Shown here in pieces: positions 1-5,622 of a DNA stretch of 5,681 nt (its first letter is position 1; every line of letters starts with the position of its first letter). Location of the stretch: the NCBI GenBank assembly GCA_946627575.1, contig CAMOVS010000101.1:1-5681 (forward strand). The letters are read 5' to 3'. This stretch comes from an uncultured Lachnospiraceae bacterium. Its GTDB lineage: Bacteria > Bacillota > Clostridia > Lachnospirales > Lachnospiraceae. The notes under the pieces are model-generated. The model was not told the origin of the DNA. It searched no databases and worked only from the letters and a program-made list of their open reading frames with translations. The position numbers and the translations under genes were made by a program.

Positions 1-62
1 AAGGTACTATAGGAGAGCGAAAGAAAAAAACACTACCTTTCGACCCTTACATCATTATATAG
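1..62 (+). CDS. C-terminal tail of an unidentified plus-strand gene (partial)
   Basis: Reading from base 3, the sequence is open as GTIGERKKKTLPFDPYIII and stops at TAG (60-62). The terminator hairpin begins seven bases after this stop, as expected for a gene end. The frame was chosen because the far edge of the window carries a related tail on the opposite strand (GTIGRAFDPNII). Between the two copies several changes fall at silent third positions (ATA/ATT, GGA/GGC, TTC/TTT, CCT/CCC, ATT/ATA) and the length difference is 18 bases, a whole number of codons. The family is not recognised. A second open frame, starting at base 2 and stopping at 68-70, is a weaker alternative. Only about 20 codons are visible, so no function is assigned. 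Confidence 0.4.
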   Translation, partial: GTIGERKKKTLPFDPYIII

Positions 63-68
63 TGCTAT

Positions 69-110
69 AAGAAAAATGGGGCCAGAATGACCCCATTTTT
101 CTTTTCATTT
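69..110. terminator. Bidirectional rho-independent terminator
   Basis: A perfect 13-bp stem is formed by 69-81 (aagaaaaatgggg) and 91-103 (ccccatttttctt), with a 9-base loop. On the plus strand the 3' arm runs into a T-rich stretch (96-110). On the minus strand the 3' arm ends TTTTTCTT. It lies 28 bases beyond the stop of the large minus-strand gene and seven bases beyond the stop of the plus-strand tail, so it fits a terminator shared by two converging genes. Confidence 0.87.
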
Positions 111-130
111 TACTGCATAAGTCCAGCTGT

Positions 131-3100
131 TTATTTCACTTTCAGCTTGACTGATGCCCGGACACCATTGTTGGCGAACACATAGATCGCACAGGTTCCT
201 TTCCCTTTAGCAGTAACTTTGCCTTTGCTATTAACGGTTGCAATATTTTCATCCGATGTGGCATAGCGCAGTTTTGCTTCATGGGCAAGCAATTGCTTCT
301 TTCGGGCATATTTCTTTACCAGGCATTTTGGGAGAGCTTTGGTCTGTCCTGTCTTCACAGTCAGAGTTTTTCTCGTTGGAATTATTTTTTTTGCATTCGT
401 ATGGGTTGCGTTGCTGTTACCGGTAATGCAGTGCACCTGAACGCCGGATGCCAGGTATTTCTTTTTGCCGTTTTCCATACGGTATGCCTTGACATATCCT
501 TTGTAAGGGGTTTTCATTTTCAACTTTGTCTTACTCCATGTAAGGGTGTTCGCATCCTTTATGGTTTTAACAAGCTTACAGCTTCTTATGGTATCTTTGC
601 CGCTGCATCTTGCAAAACGGATCTCATATCCCTCAGCCATAGGTATCTTTGTCCAGGAGAAGCTGATGGCAGTCGCCTTCGGTGATTTCATCTTTGTAAG
701 AAGAAGCGGGATTGCTGCCATCTTTTTATGTGCTGCGTCATTTTTACAGGTATAAGTGATGAGACCGGCAGAAGAACCTCTGGCTGCTTTTGTGATCTCG
801 CCTTTGTCCCAGCTGTGTCCGGTCGCTTTGATTCGGACCTCAGCAGAGGTTAATACCTTTTCTCCTTTCTCATCCGCATATTTCTTGTGACAGTTGCTGC
901 ACTGCCAGTATTCGATGTTGCCATCCGTGCTGCATGTGGCTTTCTTGGCTTCCACTTTGGACAAGCTATGGTTGTTTACCGTGATTTCAATCGGGTTGGC
1001 TGCATTGACCTTATTTCCACCGATAAGATAATAGGCAAAATATTTCTGAGGCGTGTCGGAAGGATTCCCGGGCAGGCTGATCTCTGCCTTCATCTTCTTA
1101 TTATCCCCTTCGGCCTTTGCCGTATCAACCAGGTCAGAATTCACACCTTCCAGCCAGATCTCTATGCCGGAGTCCGCACCGTCTGCCAGCCATTCTCCTT
1201 CCAGAGTAAAGGTGACTTTTTGGCCGTCACAATCCAGCACTGTTTTGTCTGCGGTAAAGGAATCAACCCTGGGGCCGATCCAGATCTTCAGGCCGTTTTC
1301 AAGAGTCTGTCCATTTGATCCGTAAATTGCAGTACTCTTATTGACTACATTGGCGTTGACAGTTACATAACCCGTTTTTGTTCCGGATCCAAGAATATTC
1401 TTCCTGATATTGAAAACAGAATCGGTATCCAGCTCATTGAATCCATACTTGATCGATGCTGGATAAGCGGCAAGGTCTTCCTCGCTGTATGGCTCTCCTT
1501 CATCATCATAACAAACTGCTCCAAATGTCCTGATGTCCGTTTCCGTTTCGATGGGAAGCATCTCGGGAGGCGTTGTGAACTTGATGGCTTCCAGAGACCT
1601 TACACGCGGAACTGTCAGTTCCACCCCATTGCTTATCACGGTTTTTGCTGCCTTGTTAACAGTAGATACGGTGATCACTGCTTTCTGTTTGGGTTTGCCT
1701 GCCTTAATCCTGCTTCGGAGCTTGCTGCTTCCATCGATAATTGTAAATGCTTCTTCATTACTGCTTGAGAAAGAAAGATTATTATAGGTCAGATCATAGG
1801 ATTCCCCATACTGGTCCTCACCGGTTACGACAAAGTAGTCCAGACATAAGTCTGTCGCCCCTGTCTTCAGATCCGCTGTCCCTTCTTTTCTTTCCAACTT
1901 CAGACTGTGAAGAATCGGCTGCTGACGCACTTCAATAGTTGCTGCGGCACTAACTTTCAGCTTGTTTTTGTTTGTAAATACTCCGCTTAGAATGATATTT
2001 CCATAATCACCATAGGGCAGAGTCCCTTCTTTCACTGTCAGGATCTTGCTTGTCTTATCATAGGAAATATTGCCGGAAGAACCGCTGATGGTTCCTTTGT
2101 CCGTCAGCTCCCATTCAACAGAAGCAATCTCAGCAGGGGATAAGGAATAAAGATCTCCATTTTGATCTTTGGCCGTCAACTTCAGATTATAGAGCCGGAA
2201 AGGATTTCCTTCCAGGATCTGGTCTTCTCCGTCATAAAAGAGTTCTTCTACATAAGGCTTGCTATATACTTTGAACCCCAGGGTATTGGAAACAATTTTG
2301 GAGGATCCAAGGCCACACTCAAGCTTCAGACTCCCATTTCCTGTGGCAATTCCCATCAGTTTCTTTCCGTCGCTGATCTGGGAGTAGCGATCATCAGAAA
2401 CCCACTGATTCACAAGCTTCTTATGGTTAAAAGGATCTCCATACTGGTCCTTTGCCGTTACTTTGATATCGGACAGATCGACTTCATAATCTTCTCCGAT
2501 CCCCAGACCATTATCCGTCAATTCTTTACTTTCAATGGTCAGCTCTTTCAGTGCCCTTTCCGGCTTCACCGTCAAGGTCAGCTCATTGGAAACCACGCCT
2601 GCTGATACGGCCTTTATCGTATAGCTGCCTGCTTTGTCCGCCTTGAATGTCGTCCCGTTGATATCCTTGTCGTTAACCTGCCAGGTCATATCAGAGGCTG
2701 CGACCGGCCAGGGATTCTCATACTGATCTTTTCCTTCAAAGCTCAGCCCATGCAGGTCTATGATATTACTATCCCTGTCACCAAGGATAAAGCTTTCAAG
2801 AACCTTGGGCTTGCCCTGGTCGGAGATAGTGAGTTGATCCAACTTTTTGGGAGCCAGAGCAGTGATCTCCTGCCAATTGGAATATTTTTTCTTTGTTGAA
2901 CCGGTGTACACACGCACATGATAGGAACCCGGGCTGGAGAAGGTCACATGGCCATCCTCATCAACACTCAGGCCTTTCAGCTCCTTGGCTTCCCAGGTTA
3001 CCGGGCGGGATACTTCCTTGCCGGAAGGGTCTTCCACGACCGGAGTCAGGCCATTATCCGTGAGGAGTCTGGGACCGTCCCCCACATAGCCGGAATAGGA

Positions 3101-5242
3101 TCCGTTGAGACTTACGGTTCCCTCAAATTCCTTTTCTGAGATGTTAAGCCGAATGAGGGGATGATTTATGGAATCGTTATCTGCCCAGCCATCCTCCTTC
3201 AGGCAGTCATACTTTCCTTTGACAACCTCGGATTCCACCTTGGATTTATGACCGTTTACATCATCGTTCAGCACCCATTTCAGATACTGGACGCCATCTG
3301 CCTTGGCATTTACTGCCTTGGCATTTACAACCTGCCTGCCGGATGTCGAAGTCTTCAAGTCCACATAGTCGCTGGTTTGCTGGATAGTGCCGTCGGAGGC
3401 ACACAGGACCCAGTGCCCGTCTTCTTGCTCAAAACCATAATAGGGAGCATTGTTTTTGTTATAACCTTCCAGGGTCAGACCACTGAGCTGAAAATCATCT
3501 CCCACGGTCATATCATATTCATCCTCAAGATTCTTGTTTAGTGACACGGTTTTCAGGAGATAAAGAGGCTCGATATGGTTGACACTCGAAGACATCTCTT
3601 TGGCCTTCAGGGTAATACTGGAGCCGGAAGCAGCCAGAGGAACATCCTTGGCGACCTCTTCAACCTCTTTCTTCTTGGCAGCGGTCATATTGCTGTCCGC
3701 CCAGTTGATCTCGTTGGTTTCACTGTATCTTCCGCCAACGTTGTTGAATCGGCCGGAGGTCTTGCCGTAAGCCGCATCAAAACCATTAATCCCTATGTTC
3801 TTAACGCCTCTGTTGTATAGATTCTCGTTGGCGGAGTACCCTGCGTCCTGGGAATCACCTCCGAAGATGGTGCAGTAATCGGACTGGGTATAACCTGCTG
3901 TTCCCTGGGTCATCGTCGAGCCCGACCCGGCAGTCAGGGAAACATGCCCGCCCATGGAGAAAACAGCAACTTTAAAACTGATAGCAACCGGACAGTCAAA
4001 GTTGAAGTCAATATCCGTTGTGCCCTGATCCTGCAGAATCTCCACTGCAGCCTGTGGGGGGATTGTGATGGAAGTGTTAATCGTCTGTTCCGTGGTTGAT
4101 GTTGCCGTTTTCTCCGTCTTCCTGACGTTGGAGAAGATCTGCTCAGCGGTAAACTCAACCTTGAGTGTCCATCTTGGGAAAGGTGTCGCTCCCGGTCCGA
4201 TTCCGAAATCCGAACCGATCATCTGGGAATAAGAATAGGTCTCGGATGTTTCCGTTCCGGTGGTGATGGAGTAAGAATCAGAATTGGTCAGGCTGACACT
4301 GTTCTCGGTCTCCTCCATGGAATTGTTTTCTATATAATTGGAAGCCGCGGCTCCTTTAGTCTTCTTGTATTTAACCTTGGTAGTTTCATCATGGCTGGCG
4401 GCTTCCAGAGGATCATCCTTATCCAGATACTTTTCCGCACTGGTAATATAGCTTAGCTTCTCGTCTGCAATGATGGTAAGGTCAAAATCATAGAAGGCAA
4501 TTCCATAGGAATGATAGGTCATGCCGGTTGTGCCGGAAGACCGGTCAACATAGGTATATATATTGTAAAAAGCCCTGGTAGAGTCTGTCTTTTCATCTCT
4601 TTTCAATAAAGACAGTCTCTCTCCGAGGGGAGATTTGTCCAGAATCCTGTCCGGACCGCCTGAATCAAGGGCAACTCCTCGATTCATACCATTACATATC
4701 TCCTGAGCCATGGCCTTCCGTATGGCATTCATGGAAGTGGTTGAAGTCAAACCGGTAATTTTCCAACCGGCGTCGTCTCCCCACTTGCTGCTCTTGTCAG
4801 CGTTGCCCGATGAAAAAAGTGCTCTCAGATCTGCCCTTACAGGGAGATCTGTCCCGCTGCTTCCATGCTTTTGATACTGCTTGTTATATTCGGCATCGGT
4901 GATATAATTGGACCGTTCCCCCTGGGAGGAGAAGATATTATCCGCCACTTTGGCCCAGTTTTTCAAAAGATAGTTTTTGACTACATTATTCAGATAGGTC
5001 GTGTTGACATTGCCTGCTTGGTTACCACTTACATCATTGTAGGTATAAGGATCAAGGATGATCTTCTTGATCCCGGTACGCAGTGTCTTGTCGTCATTAT
5101 AGTAATACTTTACGATATCGTTATCCTTGGGACCGTCTTCATCTTCCGCGAAAACCTGTAGCGATAAGGTCCATGGCAGGATCATGACCGCAAGAATCAG
5201 ACTTGCTATAGCGGCGGGGAGTCTTCTTGCTTTCCTCTTCAT
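131..5242 (-). CDS. Giant secreted protein with an ETX/MTX2 (aerolysin-like) pore-forming module, Ig-like array, FN3-like and BIG2 domains
   Basis: The 1703-residue product starts at an ATG placed 6 bases after AAGGAG and directly before a signal peptide, which fixes the start. Seen in order: signal peptide (1-32, cut after VFA); a unique aromatic-rich region (33 to about 290); a Ser/Thr-rich module (about 305-430) with two amphipathic alternating segments and a PP-containing strand (ITIPPQAAVEIL), the layout of the epsilon-toxin/MTX2 branch of aerolysin-type toxins; a linker with the Gly-rich stretch GRFNNVGGRY (497-506); Ig-like units (about 563-1422), five with a DQYG-type turn; a Cys/His module (1429-1512); an FN3-like domain (1516-1606); and BIG2 (1613-1703). 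Known toxins of the superfamily are about 300-500 residues, so this is several times larger. There is no LPXTG, SLH or other wall anchor, so release or loose surface binding is inferred. The likely role is a membrane-active toxin or a large adhesin carrying a pore-forming core. Domain architecture is fairly sure; toxicity and target are unknown. It appears to be transcribed alone behind a leader ORF. Confidence 0.93.
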   Translation of the reverse strand: MKRKARRLPAAIASLILAVMILPWTLSLQVFAEDEDGPKDNDIVKYYYNDDKTLRTGIKKIILDPYTYNDVSGNQAGNVNTTYLNNVVKNYLLKNWAKVADNIFSSQGERSNYITDAEYNKQYQKHGSSGTDLPVRADLRALFSSGNADKSSKWGDDAGWKITGLTSTTSMNAIRKAMAQEICNGMNRGVALDSGGPDRILDKSPLGERLSLLKRDEKTDSTRAFYNIYTYVDRSSGTTGMTYHSYGIAFYDFDLTIIADEKLSYITSAEKYLDKDDPLEAASHDETTKVKYKKTKGAAASNYIENNSMEETENSVSLTNSDSYSITTGTETSETYSYSQMIGSDFGIGPGATPFPRWTLKVEFTAEQIFSNVRKTEKTATSTTEQTINTSITIPPQAAVEILQDQGTTDIDFNFDCPVAISFKVAVFSMGGHVSLTAGSGSTMTQGTAGYTQSDYCTIFGGDSQDAGYSANENLYNRGVKNIGINGFDAAYGKTSGRFNNVGGRYSETNEINWADSNMTAAKKKEVEEVAKDVPLAASGSSITLKAKEMSSSVNHIEPLYLLKTVSLNKNLEDEYDMTVGDDFQLSGLTLEGYNKNNAPYYGFEQEDGHWVLCASDGTIQQTSDYVDLKTSTSGRQVVNAKAVNAKADGVQYLKWVLNDDVNGHKSKVESEVVKGKYDCLKEDGWADNDSINHPLIRLNISEKEFEGTVSLNGSYSGYVGDGPRLLTDNGLTPVVEDPSGKEVSRPVTWEAKELKGLSVDEDGHVTFSSPGSYHVRVYTGSTKKKYSNWQEITALAPKKLDQLTISDQGKPKVLESFILGDRDSNIIDLHGLSFEGKDQYENPWPVAASDMTWQVNDKDINGTTFKADKAGSYTIKAVSAGVVSNELTLTVKPERALKELTIESKELTDNGLGIGEDYEVDLSDIKVTAKDQYGDPFNHKKLVNQWVSDDRYSQISDGKKLMGIATGNGSLKLECGLGSSKIVSNTLGFKVYSKPYVEELFYDGEDQILEGNPFRLYNLKLTAKDQNGDLYSLSPAEIASVEWELTDKGTISGSSGNISYDKTSKILTVKEGTLPYGDYGNIILSGVFTNKNKLKVSAAATIEVRQQPILHSLKLERKEGTADLKTGATDLCLDYFVVTGEDQYGESYDLTYNNLSFSSSNEEAFTIIDGSSKLRSRIKAGKPKQKAVITVSTVNKAAKTVISNGVELTVPRVRSLEAIKFTTPPEMLPIETETDIRTFGAVCYDDEGEPYSEEDLAAYPASIKYGFNELDTDSVFNIRKNILGSGTKTGYVTVNANVVNKSTAIYGSNGQTLENGLKIWIGPRVDSFTADKTVLDCDGQKVTFTLEGEWLADGADSGIEIWLEGVNSDLVDTAKAEGDNKKMKAEISLPGNPSDTPQKYFAYYLIGGNKVNAANPIEITVNNHSLSKVEAKKATCSTDGNIEYWQCSNCHKKYADEKGEKVLTSAEVRIKATGHSWDKGEITKAARGSSAGLITYTCKNDAAHKKMAAIPLLLTKMKSPKATAISFSWTKIPMAEGYEIRFARCSGKDTIRSCKLVKTIKDANTLTWSKTKLKMKTPYKGYVKAYRMENGKKKYLASGVQVHCITGNSNATHTNAKKIIPTRKTLTVKTGQTKALPKCLVKKYARKKQLLAHEAKLRYATSDENIATVNSKGKVTAKGKGTCAIYVFANNGVRASVKLKVK
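134..406 (-). other. C-terminal BIG2 domain (residues 1613-1703)
   Basis: The end of the protein shows the BIG2 signature YATSDENIATVNSKGKVTAK (1660-1679), followed by GKGTCAIYV and a final strand ASVKLKVK. The protein ends directly on this strand, without a sorting signal or membrane tail. BIG2 domains are found in bacterial adhesins and surface proteins. Confidence 0.88.
425..697 (-). other. Fibronectin type III-like domain (residues 1516-1606)
   Basis: Typical FN3 landmarks are visible: the SFSWTKIPMAEGYEI strand with W1530 and Y1539, and the later YKGYVKAYR strand (1580-1588) followed by a charged turn and a last strand. In clostridial extracellular proteins this domain is often paired with a C-terminal BIG2 domain, as here. 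Confidence 0.8.
707..958 (-). other. Cys/His module of the ATC...YWxCxxC...ATGHxW type (residues 1429-1512)
   Basis: The segment holds ATC (C1437), YWQCSNCHKKY (C1448, C1451, H1452), ATGHSW (H1476) and TYTCKNDAAH (C1499, H1505). This repeat type is common in extracellular proteins of Clostridia, just before C-terminal Ig or FN3 domains. Metal binding is plausible from the Cys/His spacing but unproven. The second half has only one cysteine (C1499), followed by H1505. Confidence 0.7.
977..3556 (-). other. Array of about eight bacterial Ig-like units (residues about 563-1422)
   Basis: Beta-rich units of roughly 93-117 residues follow one another. Five carry a shared turn after a hydrophobic strand: KDQYENPW (838-845), KDQYGDPF (931-938), KDQNGDLY (1025-1032), EDQYGESY (1142-1149) and YDDEGEPY (1245-1252). 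Looser versions occur earlier (about 592-601 and 735-750), and a last unit without the motif covers about 1326-1422. Unit starts resemble one another (LKELTIES, LHSLKLER, LEAIKFTT). Such Big-type units in surface proteins act as stalks or binding modules. The copies are well diverged, so this is an old array, not a recent expansion. Confidence 0.75.
3299..3328. repeat. Perfect 15-bp in-frame tandem duplication
   Basis: The unit tgccttggcatttac occurs twice back to back (3299-3313 and 3314-3328). On the coding strand it adds VNAKA twice (residues 639-648). Being exact and in frame, it looks like a recent slippage event inside the first Ig-like unit of the large gene. Confidence 0.9.
3953..4330 (-). 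other. Aerolysin / ETX-MTX2-like beta-pore-forming module (residues about 305-430)
   Basis: Two Ser/Thr-rich stretches with alternating polar and hydrophobic residues (about 313-340 and 374-393) flank a middle segment (341-373) that includes WTLKVEFTAEQIFSNV. The second stretch leads into SITIPPQAAVEIL and then a beta-rich tail ending ISFKVAVFS. In epsilon toxin the same order occurs: an S/T-rich strand, an amphipathic insertion hairpin, a second S/T-rich strand, then a strand of the form ILVPANTTVEVI. The match is by pattern recalled from the family, not by alignment. In that family this module forms the transmembrane beta-barrel after oligomerisation. No proteolytic activation site could be assigned. 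Confidence 0.68.
5147..5242 (-). other. Signal peptide of the large protein
   Basis: Residues 1-32 show a basic start (MKRKARR), a hydrophobic core (about residues 8-28, including AAIASLILAVMILPWTL) and a V-F-A site after which cleavage is expected. An acidic mature start (EDEDG) follows. This is a classical Sec type I signal; no lipobox cysteine is present, so it is not a lipoprotein. Confidence 0.9.
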
Positions 5243-5248
5243 TATCTT

Positions 5249-5254
5249 CTCCTT
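5249..5254 (-). promoter_or_regulatory. Ribosome binding site of the large gene
   Basis: AAGGAG on the minus strand lies 6 bases before the ATG at 5242. This is strong and well spaced, and it supports that start codon. Confidence 0.9.
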
Positions 5255-5265
5255 CCTCTTTTGGC

Positions 5266-5295
5266 AAAAACGGATTACATTCTTGTTAATCCATC
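5266..5295 (-). terminator. Attenuator-like hairpin between leader ORF and large gene
   Basis: On the minus strand GGATTA (5292-5287) and TAATCC (5277-5272) pair perfectly across a 9-base loop. The stem extends outward by one U·G and one A-U pair, with a further G·U possible. Five T's (5270-5266) follow one base after the perfect stem. The shape is that of an intrinsic terminator, but the stem is short with only two G-C pairs, so termination would be weak or conditional. The 5' arm starts two to five bases after the leader stop codon (5299-5297), where a terminating ribosome would cover it. Regulation by leader translation is inference. Confidence 0.45.
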
Positions 5296-5296
5296 A

Positions 5297-5380
5297 TCAT
5301 AAATTCCAGCTCCCGTTGCGAAATGTTAATTCAAGACAGTAATTCTGCCATGAACGGACATCAACCAAAGCACAATTCAT
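5297..5380 (-). CDS. 27-codon leader ORF, possibly a DUF2442-like remnant
   Basis: ATG (5380-5378) lies 6 bases after a perfect AGGAGG and opens a 27-codon frame ending TGA (5299-5297), 54 bases before the large gene. The peptide includes VDVRSWQNYCLELTFRNG. This resembles the first strands of DUF2442 proteins, which typically read like V-x-V-x-P-L-x-x-Y-x-L-x-L-x-F-x-N-G-E; the match is from memory of the family. The usual protein is about 75-90 residues, so this would be a truncated piece. Adding one G to the GGG run near the end would give NGELEF, closer to the family, so a one-base loss may have shortened it. Alternatively it is a functional leader peptide whose translation affects the downstream hairpin. 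Translation is likely from the ribosome site; function is open. Confidence 0.55.
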   Translation of the reverse strand: MNCALVDVRSWQNYCLELTFRNGSWNL

Positions 5381-5386
5381 TTACTT

Positions 5387-5392
5387 CCTCCT
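5387..5392 (-). promoter_or_regulatory. Ribosome binding site of the leader ORF
   Basis: AGGAGG on the minus strand, 6 bases from the leader ATG, lies inside the purine run GGAGAGGAGGAAG. It is a closer match to the Shine-Dalgarno consensus than the site of the large gene itself. Confidence 0.75.
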
Positions 5393-5426
5393 CTCCTACA
5401 GTATAATAAACTCTAATCTTTTTTAT

Positions 5427-5474
5427 TATTTATATAATATAATAATTAATATTTATATAATATAATAATTAATA
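5427..5474. repeat. Perfect 23-bp AT-only tandem duplication in the promoter region
   Basis: Positions 5428-5450 and 5451-5473 are identical 23-base units made only of A and T (starting atttatataat, ending aataattaat). The period holds one base further on each side. Each unit carries a TATTAT hexamer on the minus strand (5439-5434 and 5462-5457), so the duplication copies a possible -10 element. Confidence 0.92.
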
Positions 5475-5485
5475 AGTACTTACAA
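5457..5485 (-). promoter_or_regulatory. Likely sigma-A-type promoter for the leader ORF and large gene
   Basis: On the minus strand, TTGTAA (5485-5480, four of six consensus) and TATTAT (5462-5457, five of six) are separated by 17 bases. Transcription would start near 5450, about 70 bases before the leader ORF and about 210 before the large gene. The DNA is so AT-rich that other -10 matches exist, including the second repeat copy, so the exact start is uncertain. Confidence 0.5.
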
Positions 5486-5524
5486 CACCCGATTGGGAAG
5501 TTTTTAATAACCATTCGAGTGTTG
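5483..5524 (-). promoter_or_regulatory. Imperfect palindrome overlapping the -35: operator or RNA hairpin
   Basis: caacacccga (5483-5492) and tcgagtgttg (5515-5524) form a 10-bp inverted repeat with one mismatch in plus-strand RNA. In minus-strand RNA the odd pair becomes G·U, so the full stem forms there. The left arm covers the proposed -35, so a repressor site is one reading; a hairpin in a read-through transcript is another. There is no good T-tract after it. Confidence 0.35.
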
Positions 5525-5561
5525 AACATCCAAGAATTATGATATACCTCTTTCAACAAAC

Positions 5562-5613
5562 AGCCCCTATTGAACCAATAGCAGACTCTGCAAAACAAGT
5601 TCAATAGGGGGCT
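5562..5613 (-). terminator. Long hairpin, probable terminator of the upstream minus-strand gene
   Basis: agcccctattgaac (5562-5575) pairs with gttcaatagggggct (5599-5613) as a 14-bp stem with one bulged G. The loop contains a small nested stem (gcag/ctgc, 5581-5591). On the minus strand it starts nine bases after the TAA of the tail at the window edge and ends in GGGGCTGTTTGTTG, a modest T-rich run. There is no T-run after it on the plus strand, so minus-strand termination is the better reading. Confidence 0.6.
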
Positions 5614-5622
5614 TCATACGAA

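Noticed and set aside
1..62. The shared aaggtactat motifs at both window ends as terminal inverted repeats of an insertion sequence
   Set aside because: The similarity extends with silent third-position changes, an in-frame 18-base gap and matching stop codons. This fits homologous coding tails better than IS ends. No transposase or target duplication is visible here.
238..3820. Many plus-strand open frames of 60-147 codons opposite the large gene
   Set aside because: They lie antisense to a long gene with clear domain content throughout and show no credible domains of their own. They are best explained as chance open frames.
3934..4158. A 74-codon minus-strand frame overlapping the pore-forming module out of frame
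   Set aside because: It is Arg/Ser/Leu-rich, as expected of a shifted reading of the S/T-rich module, and has no independent support.
4865..5342. Two hydrophobic plus-strand frames over the 5' end of the large gene
   Set aside because: Their hydrophobic content is the complement of the N-terminal coding region, including the signal peptide. One runs into the leader region opposite the ribosome sites. No plausible function.
5400..5405. TATACT on the minus strand as the -10 of the main promoter
   Set aside because: Transcription would begin inside the leader's Shine-Dalgarno run, and no -35 is seen at the right distance (TAATAA only).
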